Part shown: positions 12,350-24,619 of the stretch, piece by piece | Layout: the number at the start of each line of letters is the position of its first letter | How positions within the stretch are numbered: the first letter of the stretch is position 1 | Origin: Onchidella celtica | Taxonomy: Eukaryota; Mollusca; Gastropoda; Systellommatophora; Onchidiidae | Direction: 5' to 3' | Assembly (NCBI GenBank): GCA_963931925.1 | Contig: OZ007569.1 | Location: 28,768,024-28,832,023 of the forward strand | DNA length: 64,000 nt | Program-made: the position numbers and the translations under genes | Notes under the pieces: generated by a model | What the model saw: only the letters and a program-made list of their open reading frames with translations | Told to the model about the DNA's origin: nothing | Database searches by the model: none

Positions 12350-13340
12350 CTTTTCTGATAGCACCATTACAGCGTCTAGCCAAATTGGGGTTCTATTTGC
12401 ACGGTAAAATTTGGGAAGGTTTTGAGGTTATGGCTAAGCTTAGCGTTAGGATTACATTTCGTTGTTCCATTGCCACAATAAGTTTTTTCTGAAGCTGGTC
12501 ACTTTATTGGTGACAAAATTTCATGGCCCAAGTAGCCTGTCCTTTATTTATTTCCTTTACTCTGTTCTTGATGTTTGTTTGTTTTGGGGGGGGGGGGGGA
12601 TGCTATGACTGTTAATTGATAATGCACACAATATTGTATTACTGGGAACCTACAGAGTCGTTTGTATTTTTCTTTTTTGATATTAAGCATAATAAATAGC
12701 TCCTACCTACGTTCACGTCAATACTTAATTCCATTGACCTGGGCAGCCTCATCAGTGCTATTAGGAGCAGGGCAAGGGATCATGTGTTTACCCGTACCCC
12801 CAAGGGGTAAATTTCACCTACCTGGGGGGTAAATATGCTGATTTTGGATTTGCACATGCACGTATACATTTGGGGGGGGGGGGCTGATATATTACTCAAT
12901 TTTATAGTTATTTTTATTTTTGTTATAACGTTTTAGGATGAATTTACAGTAATAATGTTAAAACCAGCATTTCAAAATTTCCATTTCCTCGGTCGCTATA
13001 ATATGGTAGAACTACTAGAAGTGTGAACTAAAATAACAGAACAAAACAAGATTGGGTTAGGGTTGGAGTGGGGGTAGGGAGTGGCGGGGGGGGGGGTAAA
13101 CTTACTTTCGAAAAGTTACCAAGGCTAAACGGGACGAAAAAGGTTGGGGGCCCCTGGTCCAGGGAACAAGACATAATGATTATGTATGTTTTGCCGATAT
13201 ACATGTAAATTCGGAAAGCTATTTCATCTCAAATCAACATCTGATAGTGACCGGGGACATTACGGCGTATAACTGTCTGGTTGGGGATTGGTGACCAATT
13301 TACATACTGGTTCTCATCGCCGTCGGTCAAACCTTCGTTC
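12350..13340. other. No gene; three G homopolymers
   Basis: G-runs near 12588, 12871 and 13086. The two TTAGGG-like words near 13055 are isolated. No exon seen. Confidence 0.5.
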
Positions 13341-13403
13341 AACATGGAATGCATAATTTATTTTTCTCAACCTTTTTCTAATCCCAGACCCAAGTTCAAG
13401 TTC

Positions 13404-13446
13404 CCCCCCCCCCCCAAAAAAAAACAACAACAACAACAACAACAAA
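13404..13446. repeat. Poly-C, poly-A and (AAC)n
   Basis: A C-run is followed directly by an A-run and several CAA units. Confidence 0.9.
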
Positions 13447-13469
13447 ACGTCCAACCTCACCATGATTGG

Positions 13470-13912
13470 TCACACTTAGTATAGCCACATTTGCCTAACA
13501 TAAGAGCCATATACTATAAACTTCAGATGTTCGAGAGCCACAAGAACACACAATTCACACACACGTTTTTATTGTTACATATAAATGACGTCACACAAAT
13601 AATATGATAAATAATAAGAAATGCAATATGCAACAATATTTACTCGTGTATGCAGTACATGTATTTGAAACTGTTAATTTGTTTTAGTTTCAGTAATTTC
13701 AACGTACACATGTGTACTAAATATTTTCAAAATCTTGACTAATGATTGTTTTAACTATACCGAAGTATTAAACGGTAGTGAACTATGAGAACAGCAAAGA
13801 AAAACCTGCCAATTTGCATTTAAATAAATAAATTAGACTGCAAAAAAATAAAGCGGCGAGCCGCATATTGAAGTTCGCGAGCCACAGTTTGGCCACCCCT
13901 GGTATACAGTAC
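13470..13912. mobile_element. Second hAT-type MITE nested in the family B copy (candidate)
   Basis: The right edge is GCGAGCCACAGTTTGGCC then ACCCCTGG, a known end type of hAT elements. The left edge has TAGCCACATTTG...AGAGCC and GAGAGCCACAAGAACAC. The end-to-end inverted match is imperfect, so the boundaries are approximate. Confidence 0.4.
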
Positions 13913-14265
13913 AATACAAAAAGATGTTTAAAACATTTATATATTCAGAATGTAGACATTAAAAAAAAAAAAAACACCAACAAGACATAAAGAAAACAGT
14001 TTATCTATACAGTTAAGTTAAACACACTACGAAATTAAGACTTCTAAGAAAAAGCCGTATACCCCATTCTGAAGTCTCATGCCCCCACAGAAATACTGCC
14101 ACGCCCCACGGGTGGCCTGCGCCCCACCCTCTGACAAACACTGCTTTAAATCATAGCTGCTGATAAAATACACGCGTGACACTAAGGCTGGTGGGCGCTC
14201 TGGTTCAAGTCTGTTTTATCTCTACTTTAGAGTGAAAATAATGTGGACCATAGAATTAAAACAGG

Positions 14266-14398
14266 AGCCCGCGCACTGGGGAGACCCAAATAAGTCTAGT
14301 CTCACTCAGGCGCGTCAAAACTGTCACGACGTCGTGTCTGCTGGTGGTAAGAAACTTCTAGCGCCAAGTAACAACTGACTTGACTCAGTGCGCCACTA
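14266..14398. repeat. Possible small fold-back related to 21.3 kb
   Basis: GCGCACTGGGGAGAC at the left and GACTCAGTGCGCC at the right are roughly inverted. The same GCGCACT/GAGTC vocabulary bounds 21324-21428. Weak evidence. Confidence 0.25.
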
Positions 14399-14419
14399 AA
14401 CTGAATGGTAGAATGTTGA

Positions 14420-14705
14420 CGAAATGTTATAAAAACCACAGAAAAACTGTGGGGTCGCAGAAAGGCTTAAAGCGGAGTCAAAAATTGATAAAAAGAAAAA
14501 GTTGTATACAACAAAGCCTGGCGTAAGAAATAATACCCCAACGATACAATGACACGCAAGGCTGTTGCCGAAATATCGGCCATGTTCTGTCTTCCCTTTT
14601 AGTTTGCGTTTCATTGTATCGTTTTGGGTATTATTTCTTACGCCAGGCTTTGCTACTGCTGCTGCATACAACTTTTTCTTTTTGCCAAGCTTCGACTTTG
14701 AATAG
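14420..14705. mobile_element. Fold-back element family A, complete copy
   Basis: Opens with ATAAAAACCACAGAAAAACT and GTGGGGTCGCAG. The left arm (GTTGTATACAACAAAGCC, GGCGTAAGAAATAATACCCC, ACGATACAATGA) is the reverse complement of the right arm (TCATTGTATCG, GGGTATTATTTCTTACGCC, AGGCTTTGCT...GCATACAAC). The loop holds TCTGTCTTCCCTTTTAGTTTG, also found in the 2.5-kb copy. A TGC triplet expansion interrupts the right arm. Confidence 0.8.
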
Positions 14706-16840
14706 TGGAAAGTTGCATGCTTCGCTAAACCAATGAATAAAAATCTTTCACAAACGTATTAAGTCTGGTGGCTTTACAGCGCACTGTTTATTGAAACATT
14801 ACACTACCCCCCCCCCCCCCCCAAATAAAAAATTGGAGAAAAATCTTCCACAAACGTGCTAAACCTGATGGCTTTACGGCACATTGTTTCTGAAAACATT
14901 GCAGAGCATTCTGTTCTGATTGGGAACAGTATTTATTTCACAGATAAACAGAGCTCGCCCGTATGTTGTTCTTCTCGACAATTTCGCCCGAGCATGCCTC
15001 ATATTATGAAAGAACAGTTTATGTTGACTCCGGCCTGGTCTGGTATACACCGTCTTGCTATCTGCTCTTCCAATATTAGCACTTGTAATCTTCCTAGCTT
15101 TGCAGTCCTAACTGCCCGACCATCTATCTCAGTATGTGACTTGTCCATCTGCTGTTTCACTGACCATTCTGTTCGGGTGTTTCTACATGTACGACATTAT
15201 GCACGTCCTATTCCATCCACTGGCACACGCTGATAATTGAGGGGGTTAGAACCAGAAGGGTCTAAGGTCCATTTTGCACTTAGATTCCTTCTAACCTCTT
15301 ATAAATATGGGGATTCTGACCCTTCAATATATCCGGTCTGTCTGTCTGTCTTTGAGTTTGAGTCTGTCTGTCAAGCTTTCTGTCTGCCTCTCTGTCTGAC
15401 TGCCTGTCTGTCCAGCGACTAACAGATTTCACTCTCTTCGTAATCTCCCAGCTGCCTTTATTTGCTGCCCAACCAGACAAAACTACCCAGCGAGCGCGGG
15501 GAAAATGAAATAATAAATAAAAAAAAAAAAAACGCCAGGAGCTGTCTTTATCGGAATTTGCTCTCCCCTAAAAGGAGCTAAAAATTGCGCCCAGAAATAT
15601 CAAAGACCACTGAAAGTTTAACGACTACCCGTAGACGGCCTGTATAGAAGGATGGAGTGTTATTGCGTTGGGCAAGGTGCGGGCCACATGAAAGAGATCA
15701 CGCTTAAAATGGAACCAGGAAATTTGGAAGAAGCAAAACTCGACAAAACTGGGCAAAAAAATCTCTCACGTAAACAGTGCTACGGTCTGGATCTCACGGA
15801 ATCGGCCAGACTGAGAGTTTCCTCATCAAGAGCTTCTTTTATTTCGCCCAGCTAAAACGAAACTGAACTATAATAGATCTAGAAGTAAAAGAAATGACCC
15901 GAGAGCAATGAAACGAGAAGAAAGGAAATGATAGGGAACGAGAGAAAGAAATGATTTAATTGTACGCCGATAAAAGCAACTGTTGTGTCCCTCGATATAC
16001 GAGCACTTCCAACAGGGAAGATAGACATCAAAAATATGTACCATGCTAAAAAAAAAAAAAATGACAAAAATATTAAGCGAAATTATCCAAGTTATGGAAA
16101 GGGAAGAAGGAGAATGAGAGAAAAGAATTAATTATCAGCGGAATGAGACTTATTCTTATTCTATGTCCCTCGGTATAGCCGCATTCTTCATTACGAAGTT
16201 TGAAATCGGAAACGTATTCATCTCAGAACCTACCCAGTTCATATCATGGCAGACAATCTAATAATAATAATAATAATAATTACAAGACTAATAATCTATG
16301 GCACTGATATGGCGCTCCGTTCCGTTAGCGACCAGGCTCTTAGCGCACTACAATATTTATTTCACACTCGTAAACTACTGTAGGGAGATGACACAAAGCT
16401 TTAGAAGGCTGTAACTTGTAAGCGTTGTTGTGCCTAATTTTTTTCTACAAAACCGTTGAGCCTGATGGTTTTACGCTGCCATCATACACATACCAATAAA
16501 TGTATTAAATAAATGAACGAGAAAAACATAAACATATTCGTTGATATTCAAGAGTGGCTCTTGGCTGATGTTTCAGTGCGGCCATAACCTTTTCAGTGTC
16601 TCTCAAAGACTTAAGAGGCGGAGAATTCCGAAATGTACATCTCTGTAAAATAGCAGGACAAGCTCGGTTATCAACAGCGGGGACAAATGGAATAGAACAC
16701 TAAAAGATCAAGAGGTCGATGGATGCAGAACTGGTCCAAGCATATACACCGTGGGCTCGGGCGGCGGCATGCACAGTCAGTTGTGGATAATATTGGCAAT
16801 TTGCGCCCAGCTAACTAAGAAAAGAAAACACATCATAATG
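14705..16840. other. Mostly unique sequence, no confirmed gene
   Basis: A C-run near 14807 and TCTG repeats near 15335-15420. A 125-aa open frame at 14856-15233 (plus) and a 67-aa frame at 15652-15855 have no family resemblance or splice context that I can recognise. An ATA microsatellite at 16259-16281 precedes a TGGCGCTCCGTTCCG stretch that resembles known animal interspersed repeats. Confidence 0.45.
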
Positions 16841-16870
16841 ATGGCAGCCATTGATTAGTGCCAGGCAAAC

Positions 16871-17421
16871 GGGCCATCCATAAAGTACGTGCGCTCGGAA
16901 GAGGGGATGGGGACGAAGTTGGGGGGGGGGGGGGAGGTGGGTGCCCCCAGCGTACGGAAAAACGTACACAAGAGGAGATGGGGGTTTCTGTTCAATTATG
17001 GTAGTAAATCAGAAAGGTAGGTTGAATACAGTCAAAATAAGGCATAAAGAAAAACGAAAAAGTTGCACGTAGGAAAGCCTCGCTTAAGAAATAATGAAGA
17101 AGCGACGCAATAAAACACAAAGGAAAAAGGAAAAAAAGGTTTGTTGTTTGGTGTTGTTGCTGTTTCTTTTTCAGCAAAATAAATTACTGAATTTATATAC
17201 AAAAACCATGACAGGCGTGGTTCATGCAAAATGTCACTTAGCTTTCACACATCAACGTCTCATTATAGACATTCAAAATTCCAATGGCCGTAAAGGGTGG
17301 GGGGGGGGGAAGAGAGAGAGAAGGAGGGGTTGAGGTCAAACGTATGGAAATCGTACATGGGGAGAAGGGGGAGGGTTTAAAAAAAGTAGCTCAAATCGCG
17401 AGTGTACTTTACGGAAGCCCC
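16871..17421 (+). mobile_element. MITE(s) of the CCATCCATAAAGTACGT type, interrupted
   Basis: The left end GGGCCATCCATAAAGTAC and right end GTACTTTACGGAAGCCCC are near-perfect inverted repeats. The interior carries long G-runs and CGTACGGAAAAACGTACA. A second similar interior (G-run, CGTATGGAAATCGTAC) sits at 17.30-17.38 kb, so this may be two tandem copies separated by inserted sequence, including a family A arm. Related pieces lie at 56.84 and 62.2-62.97 kb. Confidence 0.6.
17015..17135. mobile_element. Fold-back element family A, left-half fragment
   Basis: ACAGTCAAAATAAGGC, AAAAAGTTGCACGTAGG, AAAGCCTCGCTTAAG and AAATAAT follow the order of the family A left arm. It lies between two blocks of the CCATCCATAAAGTACGT-type MITE. 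Confidence 0.55.
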
Positions 17422-17859
17422 AAAGAGCAAACCGACATAACGTAACGAACTAACAGGAAGACGGAAGAGAACACGGGACCCCATTCAACTGCCTTCGCCA
17501 ACCCTATACACACCACATCCACTCAACTGGCGAAGTGTCCAGGACACATCATAAGGAGTTCCTATCAGACACCTTGCCCTGATAAGGAGCACATAGTGGA
17601 TCTTTGCCCATGCTGTGGTTTAACGGAATAAGACCGTAAAATGCTAATCTAGGTCAAATTGACTTTTCGACATCATTTTAGACAACGAAATATTGTGCTA
17701 CATGTATTGCTATTCGAAGGGGGTTATAATTCTTATACGATTACTAGTTTCTTTTCACTGGTTCCTGTTGAGAATAGACAATACAATACTACCAAAGGCA
17801 GCGCTATTTTGAAAGCCAAAGGGGCAGAGAAGAAGATGAAGACTAAAAACAACCCTCAA

Positions 17860-18035
17860 AAGAACACTCCAGACTGAAGGAAGAGTGGTAAACATCAATA
17901 ACTCGAAAACAGCTAAACAAATTTTTAATGGCAGCGGATAGAGAAAGATGGACAGCCCTGGTCCCTGCCCTATGTGCCAGGTTTTGACACTGATGGACAA
18001 GAAGAAATAGAAGAAGGAGAAGAAGAAAGAGAAGA
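17860..18035 (+). mobile_element. Non-LTR retrotransposon tail fragment
   Basis: Bases 17920-17988 read FLMAADRERWTALVPALC then ARF and a stop, the usual last residues of many LINE reverse-transcriptase ORFs (D-R-x-x-W-x-x-L-V). The upstream frame is broken by indels and stops. An (AGAAG)n-like purine stretch follows. Assignment rests on this short motif only. Confidence 0.35.
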
Positions 18036-18039
18036 AGAG

Positions 18040-19020
18040 TTTCTGTCGGTCATCACACGCTGACAAACGGAACAAAGGCCAAAACGGACCGCATTGTCAA
18101 TTTTTTTTTTCGCTTTTTTTTTTTTTGTTCTACTGTAAAATCTTGTCTTTTGGTGGATAAGGTCTTTTCCCATAACACAGCAACTTTAGGGCTATCCCAC
18201 AGATCAGAGAGTTGGCAGTACCAAATCCTAAACGTATTACGAGGTGTCACCATTATTTCCATGTCTCTTCAAAAAAAAATAAAAAATGACAGTGCAGTAA
18301 TACGAGGTACACACTTGGCAGCCAACCCAATACCATGCAACATGTGGGGTCTTTCCTTTGATAGAGAGAGGAACATGCAGTATTGAAACATACAGTTAGC
18401 CCCGAGACAGAAAAACAACTGAAATGGTTTGAGCACATGTATTTTAGAACGTATCTTCTGTCAAGAAAACGCTGGATTCTGTAGGAAAAAGAAAAAAATG
18501 CGGAGGATATTAAAAATTTACGGAGTGTGAAAATAACAGAAACGAACCAAAGGGGAAAAGCAACAACAACAACAACAACAACAAAAACTGGAAAAGAAAT
18601 CCAATTCCCAATTCTTTAATTCCCGCCAACTTGCCGGAATAATTGCATGTACACGTAAAAAAAAAAAAAAGTCCAGCGACTCCAAAAATTTGTTTCCTAT
18701 AAACAGATTTAAACATCCGCCGCCTAGCGTGTAAACCAATTATGTATACGCGTGGTCTTTCTCTCGTGAAATTAAGGGACTATGTCACTTGGATACGACA
18801 GGAAACATTATAATTGCCGGAGAGAGCATTCTCATTAGCATAATTGAGAATACGAAGAATGTTGATACAAAAGAAAAAAAACACCTGAAAAAATGAGCAA
18901 AATACTCACGGACGGGAAAGAAAAACGCTCTCGTGCCGTGGCCAATTCGAAGCCATTACTTTTTAAAAATCCCCGCCTTATGGTATACCACACAATTTTT
19001 CTTTCTTTTTTACATACCTG
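18040..19020. other. No gene seen; (CAA)n at 18555-18585
   Basis: T-run near 18100-18125 and a CAA microsatellite. No exon-like sequence. Confidence 0.5.
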
Positions 19021-19028
19021 GACGTCTT

Positions 19029-19195
19029 CAGTGGCGGATAGACTATGAAAGTAATTAAGCTTCAGGATCTCATCCCAGACGAACATTTTTTTCTTTTTTT
19101 AATGAGTGCATTTTGGATGTTATTCTATAGTTGTTGGCTGCGATAGGTCCCCATAACAGTTCAAACTTCGGTGTCCCAATAATGTAGGCCCGCCA
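19029..19195 (+). mobile_element. CAGTGGCGGAT-type MITE, copy 1
   Basis: Starts CAGTGGCGGATAGACTATGA and ends AATAATGTAGGCCCGCCA, with TAGTTGTTGGCTG, GGTCCCCATAACAGTTC and AACTTCGGTGTCCC between. The same blocks in the same order occur at 58148-58326. CAGTGGCGGA at one end and (T/C)CCGCCA at the other suggest inverted ends of a DNA transposon. Confidence 0.6.
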
Positions 19196-19699
19196 ATGGG
19201 CGTCTTTCTCGTTTATTTGAGGGAGATTTTAGACAAAACGCCAAAGCCGGACTCCTCTCGCCAATATCTGTCGGAAATCCTTTGAAAATTAGTCTCCGAT
19301 GTCTTTGATGAAAAGCACAAATTACCACCCGCCCCGACGTTACGCCTAAACGAGGTTCTGTCTGCAAAGGCCGCAGAAACCGTTTTCTGTAAAAGATGAA
19401 ACCAAGAGGCTGATATCGATCTTTAAGAGTAGTTACGGCACTCGGGGTTTCAAGTGTCATCAAGGTTAGGATATCTCAGGGTTAGGAAAAATGATGAGGT
19501 TTCAGAAACAACAAAACAGAACCAAGCATTGATTGGAAAGGAGTATATAATACCCGTGACCTATGCAAATCAAAGTAAGAGACACTTTTCCAAAGATTAA
19601 TTTGTAAGGAAAGTTCAAAAAGAAAATACCTGATATGATACTGCACAATATAACTTCGTCATTTAAAAGCCAAACAAAAAAAGGAGGTTGCCACGGATG

Positions 19700-20345
<646 letters not shown>

Positions 20346-20349
20346 GGGG

Positions 20350-21320
20350 TGTCAGATAAAGCCGTTCCATATAATTAGAGAATAAACGATCGATACCGTT
20401 GCGGCACACAATCAAGAGGCCTCTTCCACCTCCTTACACTATCTTCCTTGGTGTGGGGAATAATGGAATAATACCCATAGGCAAGTAAAACAGCGTTAAC
20501 TAAAAAAAACATTTGCAAATGCCCCATTTCTTATCTCTCCATTACCTCCTCCTTCCAGCACACTCCGACATAAACAAAAAAAAACTCCCAAGATAAATTA
20601 TGTAGTAATGCATGTTATATATACCCCTACTGTTTCCTTTATCTATCGGTTCGGGGAAACAAAAGATATCTCATTTTGCGTTCTCGCATAAAAAATGGCT
20701 TCCCAATATGGACGAACTCGCGCACACGAGACAATACGGTACATTATTCTTTTTCGGTAGAAGCTAATTGGACATGTAGCCAAAACACTAAACAGGTTTT
20801 TGGTGGGTTTTTGTGTGTGTTTGTGTGTGTGTGTGGGGGGGGGGGGAGAGTGTAGAAGCTATTTGGACATACAGGTTTTTTTTGTGTAAACATTATGTGG
20901 CCAGCTTCTGAAAACATAACCACCGCATGTCGCTACTGACAGGTTTTCTGCGGCCGGGAAGCCAAATACATGGACATGTATTATCCCACCCCTAATCCTT
21001 GCAATTTCCCCCGAAACTTCACTGTGCCATCAAAACCCAATTTGGCCTCACGGTCCAAATTAGACATTCTGGTTTTTTTTATACCACAAAAAGTCCCTTT
21101 AAGAAAATGGTGTCTGGCGTGAAAAGCGAGCATCACCGACTGTTCTAACCTGAAGAGGACTTTGCTTCTCGGGAGCTTCAGCTGTTTTAATTTTGACATG
21201 GGCTACATTCTTGCATGAAAAGGATACTTTAGCCGTTGATCCATGACATCTTGGATTTCTAGCTCTCACTCAAAGCACAGGTGACTCAAACTTCAGTGTG
21301 AGGGTAGACAGATCTTAGGC
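20350..21320. other. No gene seen; GT/G tract near 20810-20850
   Basis: A TGTG stretch runs into a G-run. The rest is unrecognised. Confidence 0.5.
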
Positions 21321-21323
21321 TTG

Positions 21324-21428
21324 TTGCGCACTAAGTCAGATCTGTTTTTCGCGTCGGTTTTGACTCGGACTGTAACTTCCTTTGAGGCATCTGGCGAGAC
21401 AGACTTGTTCAGACTCAGTAGTGCGCAA
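21324..21428. mobile_element. Small MITE candidate with TTGCGCACTA ends
   Basis: The left end TTGCGCACTAAGTCAGA is matched by the reverse complement of the right end, TTGCGCACTACTGAGTCTG. About 105 bases, no coding capacity. Confidence 0.4.
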
Positions 21429-21654
21429 TGCCCCTCTTCAGTTCTATAGCCCACAAACCCTAATCAAAACATATTTGACCCAGCGCGCTATGAGCCTCAG
21501 ATCACCCAGAAAGAAATACTGCTGTAAACAGAAAAGTCCAGACAACAAGACCAAGTAAAACAGGAACACGAGAGATAAAGTGTTGTGAATATTCTACTGC
21601 GTATATAAAGAAAAAAAAAAAAAGTAAATTGTCTCAAGGAGATCTGGAATCCCC

Positions 21655-22135
21655 AATCAGTATACCATCGTGAAACAGAGGCGTAGGCGCTGTCTTGGGC
21701 ACATAATACGCATGGAGGATGGCAGAATCCCCAAGGACCTCCTCTACGGTGAGTTAGCGGAAGGAAAACGCCCAATAAGCAGACCCCACCCCATGTGTGC
21801 AAGAGGGACCTGCACGCTCTGGGCTTCGAAGCAAAGTCATGGGATGCCGCTGCCTCAGACAGAACACGCTGGAGGCAGTCAGTGAAACAAGCTCTCTCAC
21901 CCTATGTAGAGACGCTTATGCAACAGGCCGAGGCAACGAGGAAAAAAAAAGAGGATTCGCGCCCAAACAGACAAACCAACGTCATCCTTAGGCTGCACCA
22001 TCTGTGGGAGGAACTGCCATTAATTGAAGATAGGCTTGTCCAGCCACACACTACGCTGCACAAGACTGAAACATACAAACATCCAGAGCACATGCCCATT
22101 ATGGGTATAGTCTTTCGAGACTGACGGATGCCAAC
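21655..22135 (+). mobile_element. 3' end of a non-LTR retrotransposon (LINE) reverse-transcriptase ORF, degenerate
   Basis: Reads RRRRCLGHIIRMEDGRIPKD then LLYGELAEGKRP, shifts frame at about 21795, continues VCKRDLHALGFEAKSWDAAA and WRQSVKQAL, and ends with a CTICGRNCH...GLSSHTLRC zinc-knuckle-like motif. This order (G-H-x-x-R-M, K-R-P, W-x-x-x-x-x-D-R, terminal C-x2-C finger) is the standard C-terminus of RTE/Jockey-like LINE ORFs. A stop lies between the finger halves and about 16 bases are missing at the frameshift, so the copy is dead and 5' truncated. It ends near TCTTTCGAGACTGACGGATG, a usual tail for such elements. Confidence 0.85.
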
Positions 22136-22149
22136 CAACCAACACCAAC

Positions 22150-22730
22150 AAATGTACAATGTTTACGCTACAGATTGGGGCAATAAAAGGGGATCAAAGT
22201 TCCCTCTCATTTTTCCAAACCACTGAGCGGAACTTTTGATGCTTTGAGCAGAAATATTTTGCAAAGTAACTTTGCAAGTCAATATTCTGATGTACGCGGC
22301 ACCAATACAGCGACTGCGCAGCTTAAAGGGAACACTGAGGTACAACCAATTAATGCAGAAACATGCTGGACATACAGCTGTAAAATAATATTCTACAGGC
22401 TATTTACAAAAGAATGTACAATGTGGGCAATAGTTCGGAACAATTCACTGGTGCTACAACCAGTTAAAACAGAAGTACAAAAGACAAATTGTTGCGAATA
22501 GGTCTACTGGGTACACAAATTTACAATGTAAGCAACAGCTCGAGGCACTACAAAGGGATGTCTCCCCCCCCCCCAAACGCAGAGAGGGGGGGGGGGGTGG
22601 AGCCAGCCCATGATTAAAAAAACTGAAAATTTTAACTGACTTCTAAGGTATAACCTTTGATAGCGTTATCACATCATTCTTTTTTGTTATAGGGCCTACA
22701 TGTATAATTTTCCCATTGACAGTCTCTCTC
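22150..22730. other. No gene seen; paired C-run and G-run at 22563-22600
   Basis: ACAATGT and ACAAGT words recur loosely. A C-run and a G-run about 12 bases apart could pair. Confidence 0.5.
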
Positions 22731-22734
22731 TCTC

Positions 22735-22800
22735 ACACCCACATACACACACACACACATACACACACAGGCGCACACACACATACACACATGCGCACGC
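22735..22800. repeat. (CA)n microsatellite
   Basis: CACACA with ATACAC and GCGCAC interruptions. Confidence 0.9.
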
Positions 22801-22804
22801 GAAA

Positions 22805-23485
22805 TCAGCTTTAACCTGAGTAGGTTCCACCCTTGCCCGCCCCAACCCTCCACCTAAAAAAATATACATAAAAAAAAAAAAAAACAAGCAGGAAATGGTT
22901 ACGCCAAGGTTCCATTAAGTGTGTCCGGTGCACCTTCTGTACATTTTCTCGGAGAGCGAAAAACGAAAACATCACTGTGTATGCATACGCACTGTGACCC
23001 GGCTCCACTCTTACGCTAAGAACTGGATACAAACAACTAGCTATCCGTCAGTCAAGGCGGCCAAACACTATCGATCACGCGTAACGGAGGAATCTTTTCA
23101 AGCGGCTGTAATAATACAGTAAAAGGACTGGTACTTTTTTTTTCTTTGGACCTCATTTTTATCAAACAGGATATACATTTTCGAAATACATGTACTGTTC
23201 CAAAATGTTTATCATGCATGAAAAAGAAAACGCAGGTGAATCGTGACATTTTCTGTATGGCCAGCTGTCTGCATTGGAGCGCAGTTTTCATGTGTTACTG
23301 CCTTAACAAAGATGTTAGTTTTCTAATACTAAGGACTACACAGGAAGACGTTATATTTTTAATGCTGGTCGTAGTCTAGAAATCTAGTAAATCGCCAGGG
23401 TAACTTGTGTGACAGAAAAGTGTCTCTTTAATATGTTGATGAGTTAACGATTTTGTCACCATCTTGGACTAAGTGCTTTGGTTAG
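22805..23485. other. No gene seen
   Basis: Short open frames on both strands lack exon signals or recognisable motifs. Confidence 0.45.
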
Positions 23486-23489
23486 GGGT

Positions 23490-23765
23490 CGGGGGGGGGG
23501 GGAAGAGGGTAACTGAGAAAGAGAGAATGTGTGTGTACGAGAGAAATAAGAAAAAGAGAGAGTATGAGAGAGAGAGAGAGAGAGAGAGCCGTGTATTGTG
23601 TCAGTGTGAAGAAAAGAGAGAGGGGGAGAATAAGACAGCGAGAACGTGTGAGCTAAGGGAGAGAAAAAGACACAGAATGAGAGAGAGAGAAAGAAGGAGA
23701 AGGAGAAACAGAGCTGGGAAGAGGTGAGAGCGAGAGAAAGAGTGGAGGGAGAAAGAGAGTGAGAA
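23490..23765. repeat. G-run and polypurine tract
   Basis: A G-run followed by GAGA/GAAA-rich sequence. Confidence 0.9.
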
Positions 23766-24219
23766 GAAGGGGGTTTCACTTTCATCTTTAAAAAAATGGC
23801 ACCATGTCTTAGCGCGGTTTTCTTTCTTTCTTTTTCATTATTCACTTGCAGACCGACAGTGGAAGCGCTGCTACATGTACTACTAAATTACTCATTCTTC
23901 AGTCTAATTTTCACACCTTCGCCTGAGATGCTGTGCTATGTCCACATGCATGGCGGCATTTTTTAAGCACTGCGTTAATAGGAAGTGCGGTCCTTGGCAT
24001 TAATTATTAGCTCTTGACCGCTTCTCGTCCCAACCGGCACTACAGAGCAGTGAGTGCCGCCGAACAGCTGTGTGGAGCTCACTGTCAAGAGCCAAACGCA
24101 ACCGTCCAATTTTCACACAATCTTTACTATACCTTTTGGAAAAAAAGTTAGTCCTGCCAGTGCACTTTATCATTATGCTTGGGAAAACGTTAAGTTTTAG
24201 CATAATAAAAAAAATACAG

Positions 24220-24612
24220 ACACACATACTGGCTCATAGACAGACACATAAACAACGTTCACAGACAGACACACACACACACATATATACACCCAGGCTC
24301 ATATACAGTCAGATACAGGTTCTCTCTCACTCATACGCGTTCACTGACAGGCACACATACTGGTTCATAGACACACACGTTCTTTTCTCTCACATATACA
24401 CACAAACACACACACAAGTTTTCTTTCTCTCTCTCTCTCTCACAAACACGCACATGTCCACAGGTTCACAGATACTTACATACCGGTTTACAGGCACACA
24501 CATACACACATACCGAGAGACAGACAGATCGAGAGAGGGTGAGAGAGAGAGAGAGAGAGAGAGAGCGTGAGAGAGAGAGAAAGAAAGACAGACAGACAGA
24601 TAGAGAGAGAAA
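24220..24612. repeat. CA/CAGA then GA microsatellite block
   Basis: CACA and ACAGACA repeats pass into CT, then GA and GACAGA repeats. Overlapping frames (166 aa plus, 123 aa minus) are repeat translations. Confidence 0.9.
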
Positions 24613-24619
24613 ACGAGGT

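Larger units (their letters stand above)
13352..14140 (+). mobile_element. hAT-like MITE family B, second copy with a nested element
   Basis: The left end TTTTTCTCAACC and right end CTGACAAACACTGC resemble the inverted ends of family B. The right part (ACAAGACATAAAGAAAAC, CCCCATTCTGAAGTC, CTGCCACGCCCCAC) matches 8930-9080. A different element occupies the middle. No coding sequence. Confidence 0.5.

Noticed and set aside
13050..13080. Telomere-like TTAGGG words
   Set aside because: Only two loose copies; no array.
14856..15233. 125-aa plus-strand open frame with several Cys
   Set aside because: No recognised family, no splice or promoter context; length is within chance for a window of this size.
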